Source of the DNA: Muscardinus avellanarius
Taxonomy: Eukaryota > Chordata > Mammalia > Rodentia > Gliridae
DNA: 64,000 nucleotides
Direction: 5' to 3'
NCBI GenBank assembly: GCA_963383645.1
Contig: OY726573.1
Coordinates: forward strand, 18,156,158 to 18,220,157
Each line of letters begins with the position of its first letter. The stretch's first letter is position 1. This document shows positions 11,019-25,200 of the stretch, one piece after another. The notes under the pieces are model-generated. The model was not told where the DNA came from and made no database searches. It saw nothing but the letters and a program-made list of their open reading frames with translations. Position numbers and translations under genes: made by a program.

Positions 11019-14000
11019 CATGGGGATTGTATTTAGGAGCAATCTGAACTACACCCCCTAGCCCTATTTTATTTTTCATTTGGAAACAGGGTCTCAGTGA
11101 AGTTGCTGAGGGCCTTGTTAAGCTGCTGAGTCTGGCCTTGAACCTGTGGTCCTCTTGTTTCAGCCTCTCAGTCCTGGGGTTACAGGTGTGCACCATCACG
11201 CGTGGCTTGGAGCTCTGTAGTTCTCAGAGGGCATGGCAGGGCCTTGGCTATGAGTCTCAGGGAAGTGTTCAGCTAGCAACAGTCCGAAGGCTTGTTTTCA
11301 GGGAGCTTCAAGAAAGAGGAAGCGGCCAGTGGTGTACTTGGGAGGTGAAAAAGAAGAAGTGGCCTAGAGACAGGCATGGAGCTCCGGGGCTGCAGGCTGG
11401 GGTCTTCCTGGCTTGCATGGCTCTACGGGGCTGGACTCACTTATTTCAGCTGCCTGGAGTCTGGACCTCCAGTGCCTGAGCCCTTCTGTGCCAGAGCCTT
11501 CCCCATCCTGGGCGTTTGCCTGGACTGCTCTTCTTGATTTGGCCCAGTCAACTCTTACTTTTTCTTCAGGCCTCAGAGAAGCCCTCCCTCTCGGGCTCTT
11601 CAGTCCCATCCCCTCCCCCAGAACCATACTCTCTTAATACTCTGTTCTTGGGCTGTGTAGCACTCAGCAGAGCTCATCAATATACATTTTTGCATCGACA
11701 GTGTGATCAGTGTTCAGCTCTTTCCTACTGGAGTGTACGCTCCGGGAGGCAGGGCCTGCATCTGTGTGCTCACTGTTATATTTCTAGCACCTGGGAGGCA
11801 TGCCATGGGTCCGCGCCCAGGTAAGTAAATAATGAATGAGACACTGCCCTGGAGTGAGGAGGACCCGGGAGTCCCTTACAATGTCTTTTGGTACTGAGAT
11901 TGAACCCAGGGGCACTCTACCTTTGAGCTATACCCTCAGTTCTATTTTTTTTTTTTTCCGGTACTGGGGATGGAACCCAGGGGCATTCTACCTCCGAGCT
12001 CTACTTTTTTATTCTTTATTTTGAAACAGGGTCTCATTGAGTTGCAAAGGACCTCACTAAGTAGCTGAGGCTGTGTACGAACCGTGATCCTCCTGTCTCA
12101 GCCTCCCAAATGCTGGGATTACAAGTGTGTGCCATCGTGCCTGGCTTATTATTTATTTTTGAACAAGGGTCTTGCTAAATTGCCAAGTCTGGCCTTGAAT
12201 CTGCGATCCTCCTTTCTCAGCCTCCTGGCTACTGGGATTACAGGTATGTGCCTGGCTGCACCGCCCTCGTTTCTGCATACATTTTATTTCACAGTAATCC
12301 AGAGGTGAGCATGGCATTTTCATTACAAGGTGTAAGGGCACAGCTGTGAGGAAGCCCAGGGTGATGATGCGTCGATTCTTCCCTTTCCATTCCCCATCCC
12401 TTCCCCCTTCACAACCCTGACTAGAGGGGACCCGCAGGGCCTTACCACAGGAGTGCGAGTTGGCAGGCGGGATGCCGGAGCCCCTCACAGAGAAGCTGCA
12501 CACCGTGGTCGTCCAGGTCATTCTGCCGCAGGTCTAGCTCCACGAGGCTGGGGCTGGAGCTGAGCACAGAGGCCAGGTCCTGGCAGCAGCTGGATGTGAG
12601 GCCACAGCCGACCAACCTGTAGGAGAGGTGCACACAGGTCATTGTCCCAAGGACTCACTCCTCTGGGGTCCGCTGGCCCTTTCCAGCAGCCATAGAAGAT
12701 AAAGACTTTCCTGGTTTGTAGTAACTTGGGAGATTTTAAGTTTGTTCTCACAGCCAAGCAGCCCCTAAGGAAACAGGCAACCTCCCTTTCTTGCTCCTGT
12801 GTGATTTACACGAACCCTGACCACACACTATCTAGACCTTGTATGAGTAATTTACCCAATGTCCCATTCGTGTGCCTGGGCTTAACAGTTAACCACGCTG
12901 TCCCTGCCAAATGCTCAGAGTTGCTGGGCATAGGATGCTCTGGTGGGTTTCAGAATTTTGGGCATTTGCAGTCCCAGAGAAAAATTAGTGAGCTCCTAAT
13001 AGAAAAACCAGAGTTGAGGGGAGTATGGCAGGTTCTGCCGGAAGTGGGGCCCATCCCGGGCTCCTGACTCATATCAGAGTCTGGAGTATGTGAGTCCAAG
13101 GCCAGGGCTGCGTTTTATATCCTGTATGTGGTGCTGAGCAGATCAGTGCTACGCCCTCCAGCCTGCCTTCACTTATCTGGGTGGTAACTCCATGCCTCTG
13201 TCGCTGAGCTGCAGGCCCAGTGTAACTGGAATTGGCCTGCTGCTGCCGGGCCTGGAGAAGCGCCCACACTCTGTGACATCCAGGACAGCCTGGGTCTTCA
13301 CTGTTCATGGGCCAAGAATCATAGGCAGAGGACGGGAGGATAAGTAGGGGTGGAGAGCAAGGCTGGTTTCTTCTGTTGTTCCAGGTCAAGTCCCCGCTGC
13401 CCTCCTTTGCACCACACCTTCCTGCCCAATTTTGCAGTGGGCGGCTGGCAACAGTGATGCCTGGGAAGAGGCAGACACTAGGGTGTATGAGAACAAAGTA
13501 TATTGTGGCCTATCCAATCTCGGTAAGCAATGTAGTAACTCTTGATTAGTACAAACTCTTCAGGGGGCAAAATTGGCAAAGCATGGTGTTTACCCATCAA
13601 TTCTTAGATTTTAGGCTACAGGTAATACAGAGTATCAGCATGCATGGAGGAGGATATTAACCATAGCTCTGTTTGTGATGGCAAAGACCAGGTATAACCC
13701 AGATGTCCATAACAGAGGAGTGATTGAAAAATGAATGGTGAGCCGGGCATGGTGGCGCAAGCTTGTAATCCCAGCATTTGGGAGGCTGAGACAGGAGGAT
13801 TGTGGTTTGAGGACAGCCTAAGCTACTTAGTGAGGCTCTCTGCAACTTAGTGAGACCCTGTTTCAAAATAAAGAATAGCCAGGTATAGTGGCACATGCTT
13901 GTAATCCCAGCGCTTGGGAGGCTGAGCAGGAGGATCACACAGGTTCGAAGCCAGTCTCGGCTGCTTAGTGAGGCTCTCAGCAACTTAGTGAGACTGTTTC

Positions 14001-14169
14001 CAAATAAAGTATAAAATAGATCTGGGAGTATAGTCTGGAGGTAGAAAAGCCCTTGGGTTCCACCCTCAGTACCACTGGGAAAAAAAAGAATAAAGCCCTT
14101 GGGTTCCACCCTCAGTACCACTGGGATTGTACCTTGGAGTTAGAATGCCCCTGGGTTCCATCTCCAGTA

Positions 14170-14217
<48 letters not shown>

Positions 14218-16195
14218 CATTACTTGGAGGAGGGATGATATGGAACCATCTCTAAGATCTATATATTCTTTTTTTTTTGGGTGCTAGGGATTGAACCCAG
14301 GAGCATTCTATCTTTCAGCTACACCCCAGCCCCCTTTTTATTTTTGAAACAGGGTCCTAAATTGCTGAGGCTGGCCTCCAGCCCATGAAACTTCGTCTCC
14401 CAAGTCCTGGGATTTCCTGGCTTTCAAAATCTACTTAAAATGATAAAGCAAGGTGAAGGTCAACATTTGCAGTATGTTATCATTTATTCAAGAAAAGGAC
14501 TGGCCATGTGCAATATGCTGTGCGTACACAGGATCTCTCTGGAGAAACGCTGCTTGGGGATCCTCTGCTCCTGGGGCTCAGCCCAGCCTCTGCCACCATT
14601 GGCTTCCACAGCTGGATCTACTCACCTCCAAGCAGAGCTCTCAGGCCCCCCTCATCTGGGGACCAGGCTGGTAGCATGTCACTTGGTGCTTAAAGACTCT
14701 TGGCTGAGGGTGGCACTGGGCAATGGAAGAACAGGCTCTGACATCAGACCTGGCTGCACAGCCCGTGGCCACTGCTTCCTTGGACTCAACTTTGTCATTA
14801 GGATGCGGTGCGGATTAAGTATTACAGGTATGCCAGAGATCCCAGTCTCTCTTCCCGTCCTCTGGACGACTGAGGGGGAGACAGGCTCTATGAGCGGAAG
14901 GTTTGGCCTCAAGGGAGGAAGTGCAGACAGGTGGGACCAGAGATGGAAACAGCATCTCGCAGGGCTGAGGCCAGAGCTGAAAGAGACCCTGGTGGTGGCT
15001 CTGAGCAAGTGCATGATCTTGCGTTTTGGGGAGGGGTCTAGAGAGAAGAGGGAGAGGGAAGGGGCATGGCTTTGTCTTCCAGATGAGTAGAGGACTGAGT
15101 GAAGTGGATGCCAGTGAGTTGAGCTGAGTGACTGGTTCCCAAGCTGAGCAGGAAGATCTGATACTAGGTGGACTACGGCTGGGGAGGAGGGGAGAGGAAG
15201 AGCAAGCACCATCTGGAGCATGGCACCCATGAATCGTCACAGCTCTGCGCAGTCGGTGCTGCTACCACCCTCCCCCGTGGTAGAGATCGTGAAAATGGCC
15301 ACAAAAAATTTCCCCTGTTCCTACCTTGTGCCTGTGCCCCTGGGCAGTGCCCTCTCCCTTCAAAGAGCTAGACTCCACTTTACTCCCCTTAGACCCTGCC
15401 ATTGGCCATCGGGGGGTCCAGTTTGAGCAAGGGGACAAAAGCAAAAAACTCTGACAAGGGCTTGAGAAGCGCTAGCACGCCGGGTGGGCTGCTCCCATTG
15501 CACGTGGAGTCCTGAGGCCACCTCACTCCATCCAGCCTCCTCCTGAGTCTCCACCATGCATGGAGTTTCTGCAAGCCCCTCTTCACCCCAGAAGTGGGTT
15601 CCCTCTTCTCTCTGCTCCTTCTCTCTCAGTCTGCCACATGATCAGCTGAGCCTTCCACCTCCCCAGTGCCCGTCCCTGCAAGGCAGTTTCAACCAAAGAC
15701 CAGCACTTACTTCAGTCGCTGTAGCTTGCAGTGCTGCCGCTTCAGCCCCTGGCAAAGGCGCTGGACTCCTGCATCGGTGAACAAGTTGAAGTTCAGCTCC
15801 AGCTGGGTCAGGGTCTGGCTGCTGCACAGGCCAAGGGCGAGGTCCTCACAGCTCTCAGCGGTGACGCTGCAGCTGGCCAGCCTGCGGGACACACACACAC
15901 CATGGCCTTGAGTTTATTACCTTTCAGTTAAGCAACCGCGGAGTGCCTACCATGGGCCCCACGTGTGGGTAGGTGGAGTGTGTTGACCCTCTCTCTCCCC
16001 CAGGTCCCAAGGAATGCAAAGACCACATGTCTGTGGGGATACACACAGGAGCAAATAACAGTCGTTTGGTTTTTCTCAAAATGTTCCACTGTTTCTCCAT
16101 ATTATTCAGAGGTTCCCATCCGGCGACCTGAATCCTGGTCATATCTGATCCGTCTCTCATCATTTTTAGCTCCATCATCAAGGATCTCCTTCTTG

Positions 16196-16241
<46 letters not shown>

Positions 16242-19200
16242 TGTTCTGGGTTTGAACCCAGGGGCATTCTACCTCTGAGCTATACTCCCCGCTTATTTTA
16301 TTTTTAGTTTGCAACAAGGTCTAGGTGGGTGTGGTGGCACACGCTTGTACTCCCAGCACTTGGGAGGCTTAGACAGGAGGATTGCAGGTTCGTGGCCAGC
16401 CTCAGGTACTTAGTGGGGCCTTCCTCAACTTCGTGAGACCTTGTTTCAAAATAAAGAATAAGCTGGGCGTGGTGGTGGCACACGTTTGCAATCCCAGCAT
16501 TCGGGAGGCTGAGACAGGAGGCTTGCAGTTTATGAACAGCCTCAGCTACTTAGTGAGGCCCTTTGCAACTCAGTGAGACTCTGTTTCAAAACAAAAAATA
16601 AAAAATAGGGCTGAGGGTATAGCTTGGAGGTAGAATGTCCCTGGGTTCAATCCCCAGTACTGCAAACAAACAAACAAACAAACAAACAAACAAACAAACA
16701 AACAAACATCCCAGCATTCGGGAGGCGAAGACAGGAGGATCACAGTTCGTGGATAGCCTCAGCTACTTAGGCCCTTTACAACTCAGTGAGACCCTGTTTT
16801 AAAAAAATAAAAAGACTAAAAAATAGGACTGGGGGTATAGCTTGAAGGTACAGTGCCCCTGGGTTCCATCCCCAGTACTGCCACAAAAAAGCCCAAACAA
16901 CAACAACGACAACAATGACGACAACAACATCAACACAACACAAAAAAACAGGTCTCACTAAGTTGCTGAGGCTATCCTTGAACCTGTGCTCCTCCTATTT
17001 CAGCTTCCTGAGTAGGGGATTACAGACATGTGCCACTGTATCTAGTTTATCTTAGTATTCTTTTTTTTTTTTTTTTTTTTTTTTTTTTGGTGGTACTGGG
17101 GGTGGAACCCAAGGACTTTCTACCTCCGGGCTATACTCCCAAACCTATTTTTATATTTTTATTTGGAAACAGGGTCTCACTAAGTTGCTGAGAGCCTCAC
17201 TAAGTAGCTGAGGCTGGCTTCGAACCTGCGCGATGCTCCTGTCTCAGCCTCCCAAGCGTGGGGATTACAAGCGTGTGCCACCACGCCCGGCTTACCCTAG
17301 TACTCTTAATGGCAATTTTATTTTGATTTTAAAGCAAGGACATTGTAATCTCATTTTGTACTGGGTCCTGATAATAATGCAGTTAGTCCTGAGAGGAAGA
17401 GCTGTTTTTCTTTAGTTAGGGAGGAGAGTCTAGTTTACAGCACGCTGAGTTTGCGTCTGGAGCTGCAGATGGATGGAGGAGGCCTGTCTGGACTCTGCAG
17501 GAGGGCTGTGGCATTCGAGTGTGGGAGGGTTGTTCATGAAAAGGCTGGAGGCTGAAGGTGAGGCCCGGTTATGCTTTTCCTAGCTGGAGGTCAAAGACTG
17601 TCCCCCCAAAGTCTCTGTCCCTCCTTATTCTCTCAAGACCTGTCTCCCCCACTTGATTATTACTATTGTTATTATTTTTGGCTTCTTCCTGGACTTCTTT
17701 CTATTTATTATTTATTTATTTATTTTTATTTTATTTTTTTGCAGGTCTGGAGATGGAACTCAGGGGCATTTGACCTCTGAGCTATACCTCCTGCCCTGTT
17801 TTATTTTTATTTTTATTTATTTATTTATTTTGAATTTTTATCCGATTTTTTTTTCCTACCCCATTTCCTCCCCATCTCTCCTTCCCTCGCTTGGCATAGT
17901 GGTTGACTTCAATATGTTTGAGTACATTGTGTATTCTTTCTGGACTTCTTTATCCAGCTGGGAATCCAAGTCAGCTCTATCAGAGACATGGGGCATTTTA
18001 TCACTCTGTATCAAAGACAGGGGCGCAAGCACAGGTGGGGCATTTGGAGTGCCCTCAGCCTTTCGCTATCCCCGCCCCCCAAGCTCTGTCTTTCTTCTCT
18101 GCTCCCAGTCTTGAGATTTGGGGTGTGTACCAAGGAATTCAGGGATCTAGGTGCCAGATGTCCCTCCAGATGTGCTCTGTGCTTGCCGCCTGCCACACCT
18201 CACAGTGGCTGACTGCTCCCCAGATGCCCTTCCCGACGACAGGTTCACCTACGTGGCTCAGCTGCTCTGTTGTTGACATGCCTCCTGCCCAGGACTGATC
18301 TCAGCACAAACAAATGTGTCCCTTTTTGTGGCTTTATTCATCCCAAAGGGCTTATCATTACAAGACAGGCCTGGGTGGATTTTCCTTCCTCAAGTCGCAG
18401 CCTCTCCCTGGCCCCACTGAGGACATCTGGCCTTGGAGGAGTGGGCTGGCTAAGGGCTCTGGAGTCAGACAGACTCGCAATCAGGTCTCGTTTCTGTCAG
18501 TTACTAGTAGAACTCTATGGGCAGGTTCCCTTATCTTCAGGTTTCATTTACTAACCTATAGCCTGGCTTCTCCAAGCCTGTTGTGCAAAGTGGTTTCAAA
18601 GGCCAGAGGAAACAGCACATGCCAGGCGCTTAGGGCAGTGTCTGGCAAAGGGTAGTGCTTAAAGGACCCTGCGGTTGTGGGACCCCAACTCCTCAGCAGC
18701 CATTTTTTTTTTTTTTTTTTGCTTTTGTTTTGGTACTAGGCATCTAACCCAGCAGCCTTCTACCTCTGGGCTATACTCCCAGCCCTTTTTAGTTTGAAAT
18801 AGGCTCTTGCTAATTTTCTGAGGGTGTAGGTCACTAAGGCTGGTCTTGAGCCTTCGACCCTCCTGTCTCAGCCTCACAAGTACTGGGATCACGGGCGCGC
18901 ACCACCGTGCCGGCTAGTTGCCGTGTTTTCTCAGTGCTTCGCTGTCCTTTGTGCCAGAGGAGGCCCTGGCTCTCTCTTCAGCTGTCCTTGACTCCGCATC
19001 TTCCTGCCGCTCTCCTGACCTAGCCTTTTCACTCTTTGAGATCCCCACCCTCTCTTCCTGTGACTCTTCCTCTGCTTACCTAATACTCTCCATTTCACAT
19101 GCACACTGAGAAAACCCCCAGAATTCATGATTCCAGCCTATTCAATGTATACCGAGAGAATTAAAAAATGACATAAGCCAGACGTAGAGGAACAGCTAGT

Positions 19201-22200
19201 AAAGTGAAGTCCATAGACAGAGAGAGGCATGGGGTCCCCAGGGGCTGGCGGGGAGGAAATGCCATACCCCCTGCCTGGAGCTGCTTCCTCAAGGAAGTCT
19301 TCTCTTCTGGAGCCCTTACATGAGCTCATTGTTACATGTTTATTATAGTTTCTTGATGAACATTAGTCTCCCACTAACTGTGAGAAAGGAATCTTGTCTT
19401 TGCTACAGGAGTCCTGGCATCTGTCACAGTGCATGGTCAGAGCAGATCGAAGAACATTTGATGACCGCAAAGACCCGTCCCGCCTCCTAGACTCGGCTCC
19501 TGCCTTTGATCTCCCGCCCACCCATGCTTCAGAGGAGCACCCAGGCCAGACTCACCTCAAGGTGTCCAGCTGGCAATGAGGGTGTGACAGCGTGTTACAA
19601 AGACTCTGCACTGCGGAACGACTCAGTGGGTTCCCGCTGAGGTCCAGCTCCTTCAGGCTTTGGGTGTCATCAAGAATGGAGAAGAGAACCTGCCAGCTGG
19701 CATCTGTGGCTGGGGCCCACCTGAACCTGAGGGAGAGAGAGGATCAGGAGCAGTGTGACCTGTGGGTGTTGAGTCTGAGATCCACAGCCCCGCACAACGG
19801 AGTAAGGCTCTGTACCCCGAGATGGGACCCCAACAGGCAGTTCCTTCCCCAGGAATGACCCATTCTTCCACCTGTTCCTACCACCTGGACAAGGTGCCCT
19901 TCCTCTGTGTAGTTCTCATTCTATAACCCTTACCAATAGCACACTCATCCAATAGCTAGCGCACTCATGCTCTTTTTTTGTGTGTGGTACTATAGATTGA
20001 ACCCAGGTGCATTCTACCTCTGAGCTATATCCTCAGCCAATTTTATTTTTTGCTTGGAAACAGATTCTCGCTAGGTTATTGAGAACCTCACCAAGTTGCT
20101 GTGGCTGGTCTTGAACTTGCGGCTGGCTTTAGACTCCTGTATCTGCCTCCCAAGTACTGGAATTACAGGTGTACATTACGCCCCACTCTGATGTGCTCAT
20201 TTTGTGTATCTATGCCTGCCTCTGTCTGGGAGTTCCTCGACGGCAGGGCAGACAGTTGGCGTGTCTCTTTATCTGCTGTGCCCAGCACAAAGCCTGATGC
20301 AGTGTATCACAGAGCCTGGTGATTTGGATAGCCCTCTTCACATCAGTGCAGGCATCCCTATCTTCCTGTGGTGGGGAATTCCAGAGTCCCAGTGGCCAGA
20401 AAGGAAAGGAGGAGGTGAGAGATGGGAACAGACCCCAGGAGAGGTGGTTTGAGGATGGGTTTGTGATGGGATGTTGGATACAATCATGTTTACTGCTGTC
20501 CACATTGGTTCTCACGGGCCTCTATCCCTTTCCAAGGATAGCAAGACCACAAAGATGGTGCTCAGGAGAGAGGTGGCGAACGGGAGTGTCCTAGAAGAGA
20601 ATATTTGCAGCCGAATGGGAGACAATGGTGGGCTTTGTCTAAAAGGGTTAGAGTAGACTCTGCAGTGTAGGATTTTCCCCAGCGCTATTTTATTTTGAAA
20701 CAGGGTCTCATTAAGTTGCGGAGGGCCTCACTAAGTAGCTGTGGCTGGGCTCAAACCTGTGATCCTCCTGTCTCTGCCTCCCAAGTGCTGGGATTACACG
20801 TGTGTGCCACCACACTTGGCTTGACTTCTCCGTTTTTCACACACAGCTTTAGTGATTCATGTGCTTCTGGGGTTTCAACTACTTAAGCTTCAGTCCAAGT
20901 TTCAGAGTGATGTTTCAATTTTCCTGCCAGATATCTCTACCTAGGACAGTACCGGGCAGAGATTAGTGCTTAAAGGATGCTGGTTTTGTGGGATCCCAAA
21001 TCCTCAGCTGCCCTGGTTTTTTAAAATTTTGGTACTGGGAATTGAACCCAGGGGCATTCTACTTCTGAGCTACACTCCCAGTCTTTTTTATTTTTTATTT
21101 TAAAACAGGGTTTTATTAAGTTGCAGAGGGTCTCCCTAAGTTGCTGAGTCTGGCCTCGAACCTGCAATCCTGTCTTAGCCTCCCAAGTACTGGGATTGCA
21201 GGTGTGCACCACCATGCCCAGTTTATATATCTTTATTTTTCTACAACAAAATGGGGTTTATTGTGACAAAAAGGTTTATAATAGAAGCCTTAAATATAAG
21301 ACTTAAGTAAATAAAACATTTCTCCTGAGAATCCCTCCTTTTTTGTTCAACACATATGATCATCCCTGTCCTTGGGCTACCGTGGTACCTTTCCCATCCC
21401 TCTACTGCAAGTAGTCATACTCTGTTGAAATAATTGAATAGATGTCTCTCTTCTTTCCTAGTTCCTTAGGTCAGGGATTGTGTTTTTTATTTTAATATTT
21501 TGGTACTAGGGATTGAACCCAGGGGTTCCAAGCCACACCCCAACCCCATTTTATTTTTTATTTGGAAACAGTGTCTCACTAAGTTGTTGAGGCTGGTCTC
21601 AAACCTACAACCCTCTTGTCTCAGCCTCCCAAGCACTGGAATTGCAGGTGTGTGCCACTACTCCCGGCTGTGTTTTTTGATTTGAGCTTTGTGGGACTTG
21701 GCATACAATCAGTACTAAATGAATATTTATGGAATGAATCATCTGGAGGGAGAGATAGACTCATACTGATATTGAATGAGCAATATGGCATCAGAGGCTG
21801 GACCTGCAGGGGAAGTTCACATGTGTCTGGGATTGGAAAGAGGTTAGCAAAAGCTCCTTTCTTATGCTCAGAGGGTGGGTATCAGATTGAGTGCCCAGGG
21901 CAATAGTGACCTCATTGACACAAACATGGAAGTCAGATTTGCAGAAAAAAGAGGGCTCTCTCTGTCAGACACAGGCATTCTCTGTGACAGGGGAAGATGG
22001 CAGGGCCAATGTCATTGTCGCGAGGTATGTGTATATGCCTGGAGCAACCGACCAAGTAATATCTCAGAAAGAGGGCACATCGAGAGAGGAGCAGAGGCAG
22101 GCGGGCTGCATCAACTTGGCATGGGAAGAGGCAATGGGAAGGTCAGCATGAAGGTGGGGATGTGCCAGCAGAGGTGGGTGGATGTCACGAGGAAGGAGGA

Positions 22201-25200
22201 GGGGGGCCAGCACAGGCGGGGCCTGCCTGTGGCCAAAGCGTGCAGAGGATCATGGGCGGATAGAGAATGGAGGTTGGATTGGGCAATTAGAAGTCACTGG
22301 TGACCTCCCTCCACCCATTAGCTTCTGGAACCAGGCTGCATGTGAGTGTGTCTCCGGGACCCACAGAGGAGCTCTAGAGAGGTGCTGGTTAGAATACTCA
22401 CAGAGCTACCCTGGGGGGCTTCCATGCCTGTCCTTCCTGGCTGTCCCCATTCAGTTGAAGCCTCTTCACATGGCTGCAGAATTTAATGCAGAAAGTGAAC
22501 ACCAGAAGCTCCACATCCGTCCGGACACACATCCTTGGCTCTTGGAAACAGGCCATTGCCTGCGTCAGGAGCTGCTTGTCCTGAGTCTCATACAAACAAT
22601 GGAGAAACTCCAGGGAGTAGGGCTGCTGGGGCGGGGCTTTTGCCTCCACGCACCGCAGCAGCTCCCACTTCCTCTCCGGAGGCAGGTGGCAGGCAAAGAT
22701 TTTCTCCATTTCTCTAGTCCCCTGGTCACTTATAAGGCCAAACAGGAAGCGTGTGATGGGGGCCCCAAACAGGTCATGCCTTCCGTACCCTCCCAGCAAC
22801 GTCTCCACATCTGCGAGGCTGCCCGGAGGATCACTTCTGTCCAACTTGGTCTTCAAAGCCCAGTCCAACGCGGCAAAGAACTCCTGGAAACACAGGTGGA
22901 TGAAGCTGTAGCTGAGGTTGCTGGGGTGTTTTTGGAGAACATCTTTCTTCAAGAAAGTTGCAATGACGGACACGTTTAGTCTGTGCTTCCTGAAGTCACC
23001 CACAGTGAACAGGGTTTTTCCTTGTCTGATGCCCTCAGCAGCCACAGAGCAGAGGGCCCTAAGCTGTGTTCCCAGGTGCTGAGCCGGGAGGTCCTGGAAA
23101 AGGAAGCGCACACAGAGGGCTGTGGTGGTTTGACAGGTCGGTGGGAGTTCTTCCCCCCAGTTCCTCTGGCCCTTCAGGAAAGTGCAGACCAGCCAGGACA
23201 CCAAGGGGACGAGGCACAAGGTCAAGAGCGCTGGGTTTGCTTCCAGCATACGCAAGGCTCTAATTGCTTTGCTCTCATCTGCAAAATATTTGTGGAAATA
23301 TTCCTTCCTGCCAGACTCAGAGAAGCCAAGGACTTCCACCCAGCGTGGCTGCTGCAGAGAAGGAATGAGCTTTTGCAGAGCTGTGGTCCGAGTTGTGATC
23401 AGCCAGGAGGCCTCTGGGAGTGTGGTTTTCCCCAGCAAACCGCCCAGCAATGCGGGCACTGGCTGCGGTTGGCTCCAGTGCAGACAGAGCTCGGGACTCT
23501 GATCCTCCAAGACCCATGTTGGCTCATCCACCCCATCCAGGATGAAGAGCAGCTGCTCTGGCCGAGACAGGATCTCCCCAATGGGAGCTGCAGGGCTGGC
23601 CAGGTCTTTTGAGATGAGCTCTGCCAGACTCAACATGTTGCGCTGGGCCAGCTCTCTGCAGCTGAAGTAGAAGACATGCTGGAAGCACTCCCTGTACAGC
23701 TGGCCTTCCTCCCAGGCTCCCCTCACCTGCCTGGCCAGCGCGGACTTCCCAATTCCAGCAGCCCCCTGCAGTATGACTATCTGAGGTTCTTCCTTGGTAC
23801 CTGGGCCAAATAAATCACTGATCTCAATCAAATGCCCTTGCTCCTCCTGTACATCACAATGCCAGCTTCCGCTGGCTGGCGGCTCCTGGCCTCTGGGGTG
23901 AGGTTTCTGTAGAAGTAGCAGCTGTGTGAATTTTTGGTACAAATCCTCATTTTTCCATGACTCTGCGGGGCAGGGCTTCTCTCTTGTCTGGCTCAAGTAT
24001 TTTTCTCCAATTCCTAAGTAAGGGAGGGAAAGACGGGACACAAAAGCACAGAATGAATCATTCATTAATTCACTCACTCATTCATTTGACAACTAAATGT
24101 ATTTAGAAAACTACTCCAAGCCAGACACCACACCGGCTGCAGACAGTGGTGTCTTTGGATTACTGCAATGGAAGGAACATGGGTTTTGAAGGAGAAGATT
24201 CTAGATCAAGTCTGGACAATCATATTCCCAGTGCGACTTTCTTCATTCTTCAACTATTTATTAAGGGCTTGCTGTGTGCCAGGTGCCATTCAAGGGGCCG
24301 AGAATAAAGGGCAACGTCGCACCTCAGTTGCTGCTGTTCGGATGTGGCTTGTCCTCACCAGAGCGCATGTTGAAGCCTGGTTTCTGGTGTAGCCGTGTAG
24401 GAGGCATTCTGCGCCCTGGGGGTGGACCCCTCATGACTGATTCAGGCTCTTCTTGTGAGAGCGGGTCAGCTATCATGGGAACTGGGCTCTTTTCCTTCTT
24501 CTGCAGGCACCTGCTTGCCCTTCTGCCTTTCCCCCCGCTGTGCCTGGAGCAGCACAAGGTCTCACTGAAGCTGAGGAGATGTGGCCATCTGATCTGAACG
24601 TTCAGCCTCCAGAATTGGGAACTAAACAATGCTCTTTATAGATTTCTTGGTCTCAGTTTTCTGTTACTATAACAGAAAATTCTATAACAGAAAATACTAT
24701 AATAGAATAACTGTTATAGTAACAGAAAACTGAGACCGTTGCTCACCAGGGTAACCTGCTCTCAAGCGAACCTTTTCTTCCTCTCCGGCCTCTTTCCCTC
24801 TCTCCTACCAGTGCATCTGGGAGTCACCTCCCCGTTAAGCCATGCTCACAAATCCCATCTCAAGATCTGCTTCTGAGGGAACTCAGCCTAAGAAAGATGG
24901 GAACGTGCCTTGGGAAGCAAAGAGCTGGGCTGACAAGACTCTTCCCCAGGCTCCTATTTTGTTCAGATTCCAAATGGAATAATGTCACAACTCTCCCATC
25001 TCTCCCTTCCCAATATTTTGAATGCCTCTCACTTCTCTCTTCAGGTGAATTTTAGAGACGATACAGGGGTCACACCTGCTGCGCTACATCTAGAGTCCAA
25101 GGCTACTACCTGTCCCACCTTTTGAGGTGTGCTGAAGGAAGTGGGAAGATTGGGGCATGTGGGGTCAATGCATACTGTTAGTACTTGTGGGACTGCAGCT

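Larger units (their letters stand above)
13500..14515 (+). mobile_element. Old L1 3-prime segment split by SINEs
   Basis: L1 ORF2-end/3-prime-UTR-like sequence at 13560-13735 (CCAGATGTCCATAACAGAGG) continues at 14219-14265 (GATATGGAACCATCTCTAAG) and 14425-14515 (AAAGCAAGGTGAAGGTCAAC). These pieces read in order like the known L1 sequence. SINEs fill the gaps. Confidence 0.6.

Noticed and set aside
10792..11199. His-Thr repeat protein frame
   Set aside because: Translation of a GT/CA microsatellite inside SINE sequence.
14440..15090. 216-codon plus-strand frame
   Set aside because: It starts in L1/SINE-flanking sequence, has no recognisable family and lies in an NLRP1 intron antisense to the gene.
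22182..23612. Two long plus-strand frames (265 and 209 codons) over the NACHT exon
   Set aside because: They are antisense to the NLRP1 coding exon, have no homology and follow from its GC-rich codon use.
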